Shown one piece after another: positions 26,024 to 35,859 of a stretch of 64,000 nt of DNA (positions are counted from its first letter, which is position 1; each line of letters opens with the position of its first letter). Origin of the DNA: an uncultured Muribaculaceae bacterium. Lineage in GTDB: Bacteria > Bacteroidota > Bacteroidia > Bacteroidales > Muribaculaceae. Below the pieces are notes generated by a model. That model was given only the letters and a program-made list of their open reading frames with translations. It was not told the DNA's origin and did not search any database. Both the position numbers and the translations under genes were made by a program. The DNA lies in contig CANQRV010000001.1 in assembly GCA_947626355.1 (NCBI GenBank), positions 1-64,000 on the forward strand, given 5' to 3'.

Positions 26024-27334
26024 TTATTCCTCTCTAATGATTTTGGCTCCCAATTGGTTCAGGCGGGTGTCGATATTCTCGTAGCCTCGGTCGATCTGGT
26101 TGATGTTCTGGATACGGCTCGTGCCCCTGGCTCCGAGAGCGGCGATAAGGAGGGCGACCCCTGCACGGATATCGGGGCTGACCATGTCGGCCGCATGGAG
26201 ACAGTTGAACTTGCCGGCTCCGATCACGGCGGCGCGATGGGGATCGCACAGGATGATGCGCGCCCCCATGTCGATGAGGGTGTCGACGAAGAAGAGGCGG
26301 CTCTCAAACATCTTCTGATGTATGAGCACGCTCCCCTTTGCCTGCGTCGCCACCACGAGGAGCACGCTGAGCAGGTCGGGCGTGAGTCCGGGCCATGGAG
26401 CGTCGGCCACAGTCATGATCGAACCGTCGATGAAGGTCTCGATCTCATATATCTCCTTCTGGTCGACACGGATGTTGTCGCCTTCCACCCTGATGTTGAT
26501 GCCCAGCCGACCGAACGAGTCGGGAATGATGCCGAGATCGGCGATGCCCACATTCTCGAGCAGCACGTTTGATCCGGTCATAGCTGCCATACCGATGAAG
26601 CTGCCGACCTCGATCATATCGGGAAGCATACGGTGGATGGCGCCGTGCAGCTCTTCCACGCCGAGGATGGTGAGGAAATTGGAACCTATACCCCGGATAT
26701 CGGCGCCCATATTTACGAGCATCCGGCATAGCTGCTGGATGTATGGCTCGCAGGCGGCGTTGTAGATGGTGGTGACACCGCGTGCGAGCACCGCAGCCAT
26801 TATGAGGTTGGCAGTGCCTGTGATCGAAGCCTCGTCGAGAAGCACGTATGTACCGGTGAGCCCGTCGGGGGCCGTGATGCGGTAGGCTTTCGAGAGAGCG
26901 TCATACTCGAAGCGGGCGCCCAGCTTCTGGAGGCCGAGGAAGTGGGTGTCGAGACGGCGGCGTCCTATCTTGTCGCCACCCGGCTTTGGAAGCACAGCCC
27001 TTCCGAATCTGGCCACAAGAGGGCCGATCACCATCACCGATCCGCGCAGCGCATGAGCCTTGCGGCAGAAATCCTCTGTCTGGATAAAGTCGAGGTCGAT
27101 GTCGCGGGCCTCGAACTCATAGGTATGGGCATCGAGCCGCGACACACTGACTCCCATGTCAGCCACAAGACCGATGAGATTCCTGACATCGGCTATGTCG
27201 GGCACATTGCCGATCCTGACCTTCTCGGAAGTGAGCAGAGTGGCGCAAATCACTTCGAGCGCCTCATTCTTGGCGCCCTGGGGGTGTATACTGCCGGAGA
27301 GGGGATGGCCTCCCTCCACTATAAACGAGCTCAT
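26024..27334 (-). CDS. murA: UDP-N-acetylglucosamine 1-carboxyvinyltransferase with Asp at the fosfomycin site
   Basis: A 436-aa enzyme of the first committed step of peptidoglycan synthesis. QGAKNEALEVI (19-29, with K22/N23) and the C-terminal INQIDRGYENID region match MurA. The active-site loop reads PKPGGDKIGRRRLDTH, so the residue equivalent to E. coli Cys115 is D121. MurA enzymes with Asp here (for example in Mycobacterium and Chlamydia) are known to be active and insensitive to fosfomycin. It follows the DUF4290 gene (55 nt) and precedes rimM. Confidence 0.93.
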   Translation of the reverse strand: MSSFIVEGGHPLSGSIHPQGAKNEALEVICATLLTSEKVRIGNVPDIADVRNLIGLVADMGVSVSRLDAHTYEFEARDIDLDFIQTEDFCRKAHALRGSVMVIGPLVARFGRAVLPKPGGDKIGRRRLDTHFLGLQKLGARFEYDALSKAYRITAPDGLTGTYVLLDEASITGTANLIMAAVLARGVTTIYNAACEPYIQQLCRMLVNMGADIRGIGSNFLTILGVEELHGAIHRMLPDMIEVGSFIGMAAMTGSNVLLENVGIADLGIIPDSFGRLGINIRVEGDNIRVDQKEIYEIETFIDGSIMTVADAPWPGLTPDLLSVLLVVATQAKGSVLIHQKMFESRLFFVDTLIDMGARIILCDPHRAAVIGAGKFNCLHAADMVSPDIRAGVALLIAALGARGTSRIQNINQIDRGYENIDTRLNQLGAKIIREE

Positions 27335-27389
27335 TAACGTTGATATGTATTATAAGGAAACCGATAGTTGAAAGCGTAGGATGCCTGTG

Positions 27390-28025
27390 TCAAAGGAACT
27401 GCTGAAGCTGCTTTTTCTTCTTTTTCTTGCTGAGGGCAGGCTGCTGCACCTCGGCGAACTCCGGCAGCACATAGGAAGGGTCTAGGATAATCCTGCCACC
27501 CGACATCACCGCCAGATCCTCGATCACCCGGCGCGTGGAGACGCCTTCGCGGATATGGATCATCAGCAGCTTCTTCATCTGTGTGGCCAGAAGATAGATG
27601 AGGTCTTCCTTCTCGTCGCCTTCCTCCATGTCGGCCACTATGTCGATCATCTGCTGGATATTGTTGCCGTAATGGCGGCGCGCCCTTATCTGATGGCCGT
27701 AAGGGATGGTGCCGGGCCTGGGATGCACGTCCTCCTCCTTCACCACCTCGTAGGGGAAGTCGATGTCGAGCCTGAAGCCGGACATTATGTTGAGGTGATC
27801 CCAGAACTTATGGGTGTCGCCACCCTCACCCACCATCGTGGGGAAGAGCACGGCCATGGTCTCCACGATGCGGTGTGCGCAACGGGTGCGCTCCTCGCGG
27901 TCCTCGATCGTGAGGCAGTGGTCGACCATCATCTGGATGTTGCGGCCATATTCGGGTATGCGCAGCTTCTCCATGCCGGTGTTGTAAGGAATCATCTTGA
28001 GTATCTGATCTGTCATATCTGTCAT
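27390..28025 (-). CDS. DUF4290 domain protein
   Basis: A 211-aa soluble protein of a family largely restricted to Bacteroidetes and of unknown function. It begins with IPYNTGMEKLRIPEYGRNIQ, a recognisable DUF4290 opening, is mainly helical, and ends in a lysine-rich tail (KKKKKKQLQQFL). It is adjacent to murA, a pairing I associate with this phylum, which hints at an envelope or division role. A -7 box at 28051-28058 provides a possible start of transcription inside the larger run. Confidence 0.8.
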   Translation of the reverse strand: MTDMTDQILKMIPYNTGMEKLRIPEYGRNIQMMVDHCLTIEDREERTRCAHRIVETMAVLFPTMVGEGGDTHKFWDHLNIMSGFRLDIDFPYEVVKEEDVHPRPGTIPYGHQIRARRHYGNNIQQMIDIVADMEEGDEKEDLIYLLATQMKKLLMIHIREGVSTRRVIEDLAVMSGGRIILDPSYVLPEFAEVQQPALSKKKKKKQLQQFL

Positions 28026-28050
28026 ATCGAACTGTTGAATCGATTGAATG

Positions 28051-28058
28051 CAAAATTA
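28051..28058 (-). promoter_or_regulatory. Internal -7 box before DUF4290-murA-rimM
   Basis: TAATTTTG on the minus strand, about 25 nt before the DUF4290 start. No TTTG sits at the expected upstream distance, so promoter strength is uncertain. Confidence 0.4.
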
Positions 28059-28088
28059 ATAAAAATATTTGAAAAAACGTCGCTCAGC

Positions 28089-28781
28089 TCACAACCTTGG
28101 ACGCGGCGCGGTCGTCTGATACTCCTTGAGGTATTCGGGCACCGAATAGGCTACATCAATGAAGTCCTGCTCACGGAAGGCCTTCTCGGAGAGGGCGATC
28201 ATGTCGCGGGCATGCGGCTCGAGACCATCAACAAACGAGGCATTGGGACTCTTGACCACGTCCTTGAACTTCGCGCTGCCATCGCCCATGAAGAAGCATC
28301 GGCGGTCGGCGAGAAGGTCGCCAAATGATTTCTCGTCGAGAATCACTGGGCCCGGCCTCATCATGTCATGGAGAGCGAAATCGTAGGCCCCGGCAAAGAC
28401 TTCCATGCGTCGGGCGTCGATCATGGGCACGAGAATCTCGTCGCCCTGCCAGTCGAGATTGCGGAACATGGCCTTCACCGCTATCGTCTTAAGCGTGGAG
28501 ACGCCGATGAGGGGCACCTCCTTTGCGAAGCAGAGTCCTTTGGCCAGCGAGAGGCCGATGCGCAGACCTGTGTAGGAGCCTGGACCGATGCTTACGGCCA
28601 CCGCGTCGAGCGGCATCTCGCGCCGCGCCATGAAGTCGAGGCAGTCTTCGACAAAAGGAGCCAGACGCTCAGCATGCTTCATGCCTTCGAGATCCTCACG
28701 CTGAAACTCCACCATCCCCTCCGAGGAGACAGCGACGCTGCATACCCGTGAGGATGTCTCTATATTGATAATATTTGCCAC
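28089..28781 (-). CDS. tsaB: tRNA threonylcarbamoyladenosine biosynthesis protein TsaB
   Basis: A 230-aa ASKHA-fold protein that, with TsaD and TsaE, makes t6A37 in ANN-decoding tRNAs. Typical features are IINIETSSRVCSVAVS at the N-terminus and AVSIGPGSYTGLRIGLSLAKG in the middle. As in other TsaB proteins, the metal-binding histidines of TsaD are absent. It begins 1 nt after the FAD oxidoreductase gene ends, on the same strand. Confidence 0.9.
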   Translation of the reverse strand: MANIINIETSSRVCSVAVSSEGMVEFQREDLEGMKHAERLAPFVEDCLDFMARREMPLDAVAVSIGPGSYTGLRIGLSLAKGLCFAKEVPLIGVSTLKTIAVKAMFRNLDWQGDEILVPMIDARRMEVFAGAYDFALHDMMRPGPVILDEKSFGDLLADRRCFFMGDGSAKFKDVVKSPNASFVDGLEPHARDMIALSEKAFREQDFIDVAYSVPEYLKEYQTTAPRPRL

Positions 28782-28782
28782 T

Positions 28783-30363
28783 TTACAATTCTATTAATTC
28801 ATTAAAGAAACCGGAGGCTATCGAATCTACGCATCGGCGCCCGTCGATGGCGGCCGACACGATACCACCTGCATAGCCGGCGCCCTCGCCGGCGGGATAA
28901 AGACCCTTCAGCCTGACATGCTGAAGCGATGCCGGGTCGCGAGGCACCCTGACAGGACTCGAGGTGCGAGACTCGAGGCCCACGAGCTGAGCCTCAGGAG
29001 AGAGGAAACCGTGCCTCGACCTGTCGAAGGCGATGAATCCCTTGCGCAGCCTCTCCCATATGAAAGGCTGAAGAAGGCAGTCGAAACGCGCGGAGTGCAC
29101 ACCCGGGATATAAGATGTGGGAAGTGTGGCACGCGACCGACGTCCGGCAACGAAATCGGTCATCACCTGCGCCGGAGCATTGATTGAACCGCCGGCCTCC
29201 TCGTAGAACCTACGCTCGAGGTCTTCCTGCATATCGAGGAGCTCGAAGACACCACGGGAGGAATACTCCGGAAAATCACCGGGACGGATCTCCACCACCA
29301 TGCCTGAATTGGCCCAGCGCCCGGCACGCGCCGAGGCCGACATGCCGTTGACCACCAGCTCACCCGGAGCCGACGCCGCCGGCACAATGACACCGCCGGG
29401 ACACATGCAGAAGCTGTAGACTCCGCGGCCGTCGACCTGCGTCTTGAAGACGTATTCAGCCGCCGGAAGCCATTTGCCCCTTCCGGAAGGGTTATGATAT
29501 TGCAGCGTGTCGATGAGATGCTGCGGATGCTCGAGCCTCACGCCCACAGCAAAGCCCTTGGCCTGGAGGTCGACGCCCTGCCCGTGGAGCCAGCGGTAGA
29601 CATCGCGGGCCGAATGACCCGTGGCGAGCACCACAGGACCCTCGAAGACCTCCCCCGATTCCGTGGCGACACCCTTCACCTCATCGCCCTCGATGAGCAG
29701 GGAGTTCACCTTGGTGGAAAACCTCACCTCGCCGCCATGATCGATGATTGTCTGCCTGATGCTTTTTATCACCGCGGGAAGACGGTCGCTGCCGATGTGG
29801 GGATGGGCGTCGATGAGGATATCCTCCGACGCACCGTGCTGCACGAGCAGGGAAAGCACTTCACCCACATTGCCGCGCTTGTCGCTGCGGGTGTAAAGCT
29901 TGCCGTCGCTGAAAGCGCCGGCGCCACCCTCGCCAAAACAATAGTTGGAATCGGGATCTACCGTGCGGGTGCGGCAGAGCGCAGCTATGTCGAGGCGTCG
30001 CTCGTCGACGCCACGTCCCCTCTCGAGCACCACCGGGCGCATGCCAAGCTCCAGCGCCCTGAGAGCGGCGAAAAGACCGGCCGGCCCGGCACCCACTATT
30101 ACCACAGTGGGAGATGCCGCCGTCATGTCGCGAAACTCCACGGGCTTATAGTCGCCCGTCACCTTCATGTCGGTGCCGGTTGCCACGCGCAACGTGACAT
30201 TGACCATGACCTGACGCTGGCGGGCGTCGACCGACCGTCTCACGATGCGGAAATCATTTACGGCATCACGCCCCAGAGAGGCATGAGACGACAACAGCGA
30301 GGCAAGCGCCTCCCTGTCGGCCGCGACTTCCGGCCTTACCCGCAATGCGATATCCTGAATCAT
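28783..30363 (-). CDS. NAD(P)/FAD-dependent oxidoreductase
   Basis: A 526-aa flavoprotein of the group often annotated simply as FAD-dependent dehydrogenase. An N-terminal ~80-residue region precedes the dinucleotide fold VVIVGAGPAGLFAALRA. CFGEGGAGAFSDGKLYTR and VLATGHSARDVYRWLH follow, and the C-terminus has YPAGEGAGYAGGIVSAAIDG, which closes over FAD. The substrate is unknown. It starts the minus-strand run and is adjacent to tsaB; a functional connection is not established. Confidence 0.85.
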   Translation of the reverse strand: MIQDIALRVRPEVAADREALASLLSSHASLGRDAVNDFRIVRRSVDARQRQVMVNVTLRVATGTDMKVTGDYKPVEFRDMTAASPTVVIVGAGPAGLFAALRALELGMRPVVLERGRGVDERRLDIAALCRTRTVDPDSNYCFGEGGAGAFSDGKLYTRSDKRGNVGEVLSLLVQHGASEDILIDAHPHIGSDRLPAVIKSIRQTIIDHGGEVRFSTKVNSLLIEGDEVKGVATESGEVFEGPVVLATGHSARDVYRWLHGQGVDLQAKGFAVGVRLEHPQHLIDTLQYHNPSGRGKWLPAAEYVFKTQVDGRGVYSFCMCPGGVIVPAASAPGELVVNGMSASARAGRWANSGMVVEIRPGDFPEYSSRGVFELLDMQEDLERRFYEEAGGSINAPAQVMTDFVAGRRSRATLPTSYIPGVHSARFDCLLQPFIWERLRKGFIAFDRSRHGFLSPEAQLVGLESRTSSPVRVPRDPASLQHVRLKGLYPAGEGAGYAGGIVSAAIDGRRCVDSIASGFFNELIEL

Positions 30364-30432
30364 TATGTGTCGAAACTCTTTTTTTTATCAGCAAACGCAG
30401 CCGACCTGGGGGCCGACCACAATATCAAATTG

Positions 30433-30471
30433 CAAAATTAGTTGTTAGTATTGAAATATTGATTACTTTTG
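30433..30471. promoter_or_regulatory. Divergent promoter pair between the FAD oxidoreductase and HAD genes
   Basis: Minus strand: TAATTTTG (30433-30440). Plus strand: GTTG (30441-30444), 19-nt spacer, TACTTTTG (30464-30471). The two abut, so polymerases bound to each would compete. Confidence 0.55.
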
Positions 30472-30533
30472 CCGTAAAATCTACCGCGAAAGCCGTTAAT
30501 CTACCATAATAACGATAAACCCTGACAAAAAAT

Positions 30534-31193
30534 ATGGACAAACCAGCCATCAACGCCGGATTTCTCTTCGACCTTGACGGAGTGCTGATAGACTCGGAAA
30601 CCGCATACAGCGAGATATGGACAAGAATCGAGAGGGAATATCCCACGGGCATCGAGGACTTCGCCCGCAAGATCAAGGGCACCACCCTCGAGAAGATACT
30701 CTCCGACAACTATCCCGACGCGTCGACACGCGCCAAAGTGGAGGCGAGGCTCTACGAGCTGGAGGGACAGATGAAGTACACACCGCTACCCGGAGCCGTC
30801 GAGCTGCTCAGTACGCTCAACGGGCGCGGCATACCGGCCGTGATCGTGACCAGCAGCAACGACAAGAAGATGCAGCACCTCTGGAGCGACCTGCCCGACT
30901 TCCGACAATATTTCCGCAAGATCGTCGACGGAGACATGGTGACGCATTCCAAGCCCGACCCCGAAGGATATCTGCTCGGAGCGAGCCTCATCGACAGGAA
31001 GCCGGAGCACTGCGTGGTCTTCGAGGATTCCCTGCAGGGAGTGAAGGCCGGCCATAACTCGGGAGCATACGTCGTGGGTGTGGCGGGCACACTGCCCGCC
31101 GAGACGATTGCGCCATACTGCGATATGGTGGTCGACACGCTCGAGGACTTCGACGTGGAAGGTCTTGTGGAAATACTTGAAGACAGAAAATGA
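30534..31193 (+). CDS. HAD-superfamily phosphatase (beta-phosphoglucomutase-like)
   Basis: A 219-aa cytoplasmic HAD hydrolase. Motif I is LFDLDGVLID (D13/D15), motif II VTSSND, motif III about SKPDPEGYLLG, and motif IV VFEDSLQGVKAG. A helical cap is inserted after motif I, as in the subclass that includes beta-phosphoglucomutase and 2-deoxyglucose-6-phosphatase. The substrate cannot be assigned. Its stop overlaps the rarA start by 4 bp, indicating coupled translation. Confidence 0.88.
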   Translation: MDKPAINAGFLFDLDGVLIDSETAYSEIWTRIEREYPTGIEDFARKIKGTTLEKILSDNYPDASTRAKVEARLYELEGQMKYTPLPGAVELLSTLNGRGIPAVIVTSSNDKKMQHLWSDLPDFRQYFRKIVDGDMVTHSKPDPEGYLLGASLIDRKPEHCVVFEDSLQGVKAGHNSGAYVVGVAGTLPAETIAPYCDMVVDTLEDFDVEGLVEILEDRK

Positions 31194-32470
31194 ACAACAA
31201 CATACCATTGGCTGAGCGTCTGCGCCCCAGCACCCTCGACGACTACATCGGCCAGGAATCGCTCGTAGGTCAGGGGGGAGTGATCAGACGCATGATAGAG
31301 AGCGGGCGCATCAGCTCGTTCATCCTGTGGGGGCCTCCCGGAGTGGGAAAGACCACTCTTGCCAAGATCATCGCGCAGACCACCGACGTGCCATTCTACA
31401 CGCTGAGCGCCGTCACGGCGGGCGTCAAGGAGGTAAGGGAGGTGATAGAGCGCTGTAAGAGCGACTCGCGGAGCGTCTTCTCCACCGGGCGCCCCATACT
31501 CTTCATCGACGAGATACACCGCTTCAGCAAATCACAGCAGGACAGCCTTCTGGGAGCCGTGGAGCAGGGAATAGTGACCCTTATTGGAGCCACCACCGAG
31601 AATCCGAGCTTCGAGGTGATACGTCCGCTGCTATCCCGCGCGCAGGTCTATACCCTCGAGCCTCTCGGCCTCGATTCGCTGCGCACCCTGCTGGAGCGCA
31701 CCCTGGAGCGCGACGAGATATTCCGCGCCCGCAAGGTGGAGGTGGAGCAGACCGACGCGCTCTTCCGCTACGCCGGGGGCGACGGCAGGAAGCTACTCAA
31801 CATCCTCGACCTGCTGGAGCAGGCTACACCCGAAGGCGAGACCGTCGTGATCAACGACGAGAACGTGACACGCAACCTCCAGACCAATCCGGCGGCCTAC
31901 GACCGCAACGGAGAGATGCACTACGACATCATCTCGGCCTTCATAAAGTCGATGCGCGGCAGCGACCCCGACGCGGCCGTCTACTGGCTGGCGAGGATGG
32001 TGGAGGGTGGCGAGGATCCCGCCTTCATAGCACGGCGCATGATGATACTGGCAGCCGAGGATGTCGGCCTGGCCAACCCCAACGCCCTGCTGCTGGCCAA
32101 CGCCACCTTCGACGCCGTGCAGAAGATAGGATGGCCAGAGAGCCGCATCATCCTGTCGGAATGCGCCATATATCTGGCCAACTCCCCGAAAAGCAACTCA
32201 CAGTATATGGCCATCGACGCCGCGCAGCAGGAAGTGAGGAGGAGCGGCAGCCTGCCGGTGCCACTCCATCTGCGCAACGCGCCGACCAAGCTGATGAAGG
32301 AGCTGGGCTATCACGAAGGATATAAATACGCCCACGACTACGCCGGCAATTACGTTGAGCAGCAGTATCTCCCCGACGGGCTGCAAGGGAAGCGGTTCTG
32401 GCAGCCCGGCAACAATCCGCAGGAGGCGAAAATGCAGCAGCGCCTCGACGCCCTCCGGGGCAGACAATGA
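31190..32470 (+). CDS. rarA: Replication-associated recombination ATPase RarA
   Basis: A 426-aa AAA+ protein of the RarA/MgsA/WRNIP1 family that acts at stalled replication forks with SSB. Present are [16 protein letters not shown] at the N-terminus, Walker [10 protein letters not shown] (48-56), Walker [11 protein letters not shown], and TENPSFEV followed by the sensor arginine region LLSRAQVY. The C-terminal tetramerisation domain has the typical [15 protein letters not shown]. It overlaps the HAD gene by 4 bp and is followed by a terminator. Confidence 0.93.
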   Translation: MNNNIPLAERLRPSTLDDYIGQESLVGQGGVIRRMIESGRISSFILWGPPGVGKTTLAKIIAQTTDVPFYTLSAVTAGVKEVREVIERCKSDSRSVFSTGRPILFIDEIHRFSKSQQDSLLGAVEQGIVTLIGATTENPSFEVIRPLLSRAQVYTLEPLGLDSLRTLLERTLERDEIFRARKVEVEQTDALFRYAGGDGRKLLNILDLLEQATPEGETVVINDENVTRNLQTNPAAYDRNGEMHYDIISAFIKSMRGSDPDAAVYWLARMVEGGEDPAFIARRMMILAAEDVGLANPNALLLANATFDAVQKIGWPESRIILSECAIYLANSPKSNSQYMAIDAAQQEVRRSGSLPVPLHLRNAPTKLMKELGYHEGYKYAHDYAGNYVEQQYLPDGLQGKRFWQPGNNPQEAKMQQRLDALRGRQ

Positions 32471-32508
32471 AAAGAGAAGCCGGCATGCCGTAAATTCTCT
32501 TTTTTTTA
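32471..32508 (+). terminator. Terminator of the HAD-rarA pair
   Basis: AAAGAGAA (32471-32478) pairs with TTCTCTTT (32495-32502), with an inner CGGCATGCCG palindrome, followed by an unbroken T-run. It overlaps the upstream part of the hutU promoter. Confidence 0.75.
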
Positions 32509-32509
32509 T

Positions 32510-32517
32510 TAACTTTG
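32510..32517 (+). promoter_or_regulatory. -7 box of the hut operon
   Basis: TAACTTTG, about 30 nt before hutU. The expected -33 position falls inside the rarA terminator and does not match TTTG, which may mean that an activator is needed. Confidence 0.5.
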
Positions 32518-32548
32518 CCAATAAATTCACTCACTATTCCTAAATATC

Positions 32549-34549
32549 ATGGAATCACATAAAAGAATACTTCTGAGCAACGAATATCCCGAGATGCCGT
32601 CCTTCAGGGAAGGCATCCGCCGGGCACCCGACAGAGGTTACACCCTGTCGAAGAAGAAAACAGTGACGGCCCTAAAGAACGCCCTCCGCTATCTGCCGGA
32701 GGAGCTTCATGAGAAAGTGGCGCCGGAGTTTCTCGAGGAGCTGCGCACTCGCGGCCGTATCTACGCCTACCGCTGGCGTCCCGAAGGAGACCTTAAGGCC
32801 AAGCCCATCGACCAGTATAAGGGCAAATGCCTCGCCGGAAAGGCATTCCAGGTGATGATCGACAACAACCTCTGCTTCGACATCGCCCTCTACCCCTACG
32901 AGCTCGTGACCTACGGCGAGACGGGCCAGGTGTGCCAGAACTGGCTTCAGTACCGCCTAATCAAGAAATATCTGGAGGAGCTCACCGACGAGCAGACGCT
33001 CGTGGTGGAATCGGGCCATCCACTCGGCCTCTTTCCCTCGCGCAAGGACGCTCCGAGGGTGATCATCACCAACGCCATGATGGTGGGCCTCTTCGACAAC
33101 TCCCACGACTGGCACGAGGCCATGCAGATGGGCGTGGCCAACTACGGCCAGATGACGGCCGGCGGCTGGATGTATATCGGCCCGCAGGGCATCGTGCACG
33201 GCACATTCAACACCCTCCTCAACGCGGGCCGCATGAAGCTCGGCATCCCCGACGACGGTGACCTGCGGGGACATCTCTTCGTGTCGTCGGGTCTCGGCGG
33301 CATGAGCGGCGCCCAACCCAAGGCGGCCGAGATCGCCGGGGCGGCAGCCATCATCGCCGAGGTAGACCCCTCGCGCATCGAGACGCGCCGCAGCCAGGGA
33401 TGGGTGAAGGAAGTGACCGACAGCATCCCGGAGGCATTCCGTCTCGCAGAGGCTGCCATGGCGGCCAAGGAGCCCACATCGATCGCCTACCGGGGCAACG
33501 TGGTGGACCTTCTCGAATATGCCGTGGCCAACGACAAGCCCATCGAGCTTCTCAGCGACCAGACATCGTGCCATGCCGTGTATGAGGGAGGCTACTGCCC
33601 CGCCGGCATCACATTCGAGGAGCGCACACGCCTGCTCCACGAGGATCCCGAGAAATTCAAGGAGCTCGTCGACGAGTCGCTGCGCCGCCACTACAGGGCC
33701 ATCAAAGAGCTCGTGGAGCGCGGCACGTATTTCTTCGACTACGGCAACTCGTTCATGAAGGCCATCTACGACGCCGGCGTGAAGGAGATCTCGAAAAACG
33801 GCGAAGACGACAAGGACGGCTTCATCTGGCCTTCCTACGTGGAAGACATCATGGGTCCGAAGCTCTTCGACTACGGCTACGGCCCCTTCCGCTGGGTATG
33901 CCTCAGCGGCAAGCACGAAGACCTCATCAAGACCGACCACGCCGCCATGGAATGCATCGACCCCAACCGCCGCTATCAGGACCGCGACAACTACAACTGG
34001 ATCCGCGACGCCGAGAAGAACGCCCTCGTGGTGGGCACCCAGGCACGCATCCTCTACCAGGACGCCATGGGCAGACTGAGGATCGCGCTTAAGTTTAACG
34101 AGATGGTAAGGAACGGCGAGGTAGGCCCGATCATGCTCGGCCGCGACCACCATGACGTGAGCGGCACCGACTCCCCCTTCCGCGAGACCTCCAACATCAA
34201 GGACGGCTCCAACGTGATGGCCGACATGGCGGTGCAGTGCTTTGCAGGCAACTGCGCGCGCGGCATGAGCCTTGTGGCGCTCCACAACGGCGGCGGCGTA
34301 GGCATCGGCAAGGCCATCAACGGCGGCTTCGGCATGGTGTGCGACGGCTCGGAGAGGGTCGACAACATCCTGAAGCAGGCGATGCTCTGGGACGTGATGG
34401 GCGGCGTGGCTCGCCGCTCTTGGGCCCGCAACGAGAACGCAATGTCGACAGTGAAGGAATGGAACGACAGCATGGCCGGCGATGGCTTCATGATCACCGA
34501 GCCCTTCATCGCCGACGAGAGCTACCTCAACAGCCTGGTTGAAAAATAA
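32549..34549 (+). CDS. hutU: Urocanate hydratase
   Basis: A 666-aa NAD-dependent enzyme converting urocanate to imidazolonepropionate in histidine breakdown. Recognisable stretches are GGWMYIGPQGIVHGT, SSGLGGMSGAQPKAAEIAG (NAD-binding core), SDQTSCHAVYEGGYCP and a C-terminal NGGGVGIGKAINGGFGMVCD. The chain is about 100 residues longer than Bacillus or Pseudomonas HutU, as is usual in Bacteroidetes. It is first in the order hutU-hutI-hutH, 15 nt before hutI. Confidence 0.95.
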   Translation: MESHKRILLSNEYPEMPSFREGIRRAPDRGYTLSKKKTVTALKNALRYLPEELHEKVAPEFLEELRTRGRIYAYRWRPEGDLKAKPIDQYKGKCLAGKAFQVMIDNNLCFDIALYPYELVTYGETGQVCQNWLQYRLIKKYLEELTDEQTLVVESGHPLGLFPSRKDAPRVIITNAMMVGLFDNSHDWHEAMQMGVANYGQMTAGGWMYIGPQGIVHGTFNTLLNAGRMKLGIPDDGDLRGHLFVSSGLGGMSGAQPKAAEIAGAAAIIAEVDPSRIETRRSQGWVKEVTDSIPEAFRLAEAAMAAKEPTSIAYRGNVVDLLEYAVANDKPIELLSDQTSCHAVYEGGYCPAGITFEERTRLLHEDPEKFKELVDESLRRHYRAIKELVERGTYFFDYGNSFMKAIYDAGVKEISKNGEDDKDGFIWPSYVEDIMGPKLFDYGYGPFRWVCLSGKHEDLIKTDHAAMECIDPNRRYQDRDNYNWIRDAEKNALVVGTQARILYQDAMGRLRIALKFNEMVRNGEVGPIMLGRDHHDVSGTDSPFRETSNIKDGSNVMADMAVQCFAGNCARGMSLVALHNGGGVGIGKAINGGFGMVCDGSERVDNILKQAMLWDVMGGVARRSWARNENAMSTVKEWNDSMAGDGFMITEPFIADESYLNSLVEK

Positions 34550-34563
34550 TCCGACAGGCGACA

Positions 34564-35814
34564 ATGAGAAAGAACATTATAATCGAACACGCCACCATGG
34601 TGACCCCTCTCGGCCGCAAGGCGCGGAAGGGGGCTGCCATGGGCGAGCTGTCGGTGACTGCCGACGCCACAGTGATCGTGACCGACGGCATCATCGAATA
34701 TGCCGGGCCTACTGAAGGACGTCCGGCCACACGCCCCGACGAACATTACACGCTGCTCGACGCCCACGGCAACGTGCTGCTCCCCGGCTTCGTGGACTCA
34801 CACACCCACCTGATCTTCGGCGGCTTTCGCCCCGACGAGTTCGGCTGGAGGCTTCGCGGCGAATCGTATATGAGCATCATGGAGCGCGGCGGCGGCATAC
34901 AGTCGACCGTCAACGCCACACGCGAGGCGTCGGAAGACGAGCTTGTGGAGAAGGCCCAGTGGTTTATCGACAGGATGAGCGAGATGGGCGTGACCACCGT
35001 GGAGGCAAAGAGCGGCTACGGCCTCGACAGCGACACGGAGCTCAAGATGCTCGACGCCATCGAGAGGCTGGCCTGCAAGACGGGCCAGCGGGCCGAGGTA
35101 GTGGCCACCTTCTTAGGTGCCCACGCCGTGCCCCGCGAGTATGCCGGGCGCACCGGCGAGTACGTCGACCTCATCATCAACGAGATGCTGCCCCGCTTCA
35201 AGGGGAAGGCGAAATGCTGCGACGTCTTCTGCGAGAAAAACGTCTTCGAGCTGGAAGACTCACGCAGGCTTCTCGAAGCTGCGGCAGCCATGGGCTACTC
35301 GCTCAAGCTCCACGCCGACGAGATAGTGACCCTCGGAGGCGGCGAGCTCAGTGCGAGCCTGGGAGCACTCTCGGCCGACCATCTGCTACACGTCTCCGAC
35401 GAGGGAGTGAAGGCGATGGCCGAGGCCGGCGTGGTGGCCACGCTGCTTCCCCTCACGGCCTTCGCCCTCAAGGAACCCTACGCCCCGGCGAGGAAGTTCA
35501 TCGAGGCGGGCGCCGCCGTGGCCCTCGCCACCGACCTAAACCCCGGCAGCTGCTTCTCCGGCTCCATACCTCTGACGATAGCCCTCGCCTGCATCTACAT
35601 GAAGATGACCGTGGAGGAGACCATCACGGCGCTGACACTCAACGGCGCGGCAGCCCTCGGCATGGCCGACAGGATAGGCAGCATCGAGCCGGGCAAGCGC
35701 GGCGACTTCGTGATGCTGGGATGCGACAACTACAATGTGCTCCCCTACTATGTGGGCATGAACTGCGTTAAGACCACGATCTTCGACGGACGCATCGTGG
35801 CTCAAAACCCCTGA
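34564..35814 (+). CDS. hutI: Imidazolonepropionase
   Basis: A 416-aa amidohydrolase that opens the imidazolone ring to N-formimino-glutamate. Metal-binding motifs are VDSHTHLIFGG (HxH), LGAHAVPREY and KLHADE, with a C-terminal ATDLNPGSCFSGS carrying the conserved Asp. It lies between hutU and hutH, 45 nt before hutH. No formiminoglutamate-processing gene (ftcD or hutG) occurs in the cluster. Confidence 0.95.
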   Translation: MRKNIIIEHATMVTPLGRKARKGAAMGELSVTADATVIVTDGIIEYAGPTEGRPATRPDEHYTLLDAHGNVLLPGFVDSHTHLIFGGFRPDEFGWRLRGESYMSIMERGGGIQSTVNATREASEDELVEKAQWFIDRMSEMGVTTVEAKSGYGLDSDTELKMLDAIERLACKTGQRAEVVATFLGAHAVPREYAGRTGEYVDLIINEMLPRFKGKAKCCDVFCEKNVFELEDSRRLLEAAAAMGYSLKLHADEIVTLGGGELSASLGALSADHLLHVSDEGVKAMAEAGVVATLLPLTAFALKEPYAPARKFIEAGAAVALATDLNPGSCFSGSIPLTIALACIYMKMTVEETITALTLNGAAALGMADRIGSIEPGKRGDFVMLGCDNYNVLPYYVGMNCVKTTIFDGRIVAQNP

Positions 35815-35859
35815 CAACATCCGAAACACAAACTAAAGCGACAACAACAATTTTATCAA

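Noticed and set aside
32957..34564. Very long open reading frame antisense to hutU (535 codons)
   Set aside because: It is rich in His, Ala and Val runs without any domain, and lies wholly on a clear urocanate hydratase gene. Similar antisense frames over hutH (35890-36903), dnaE (53282-54481) and the M3 peptidase gene (60857-62224) are by-products of GC-rich codon use.
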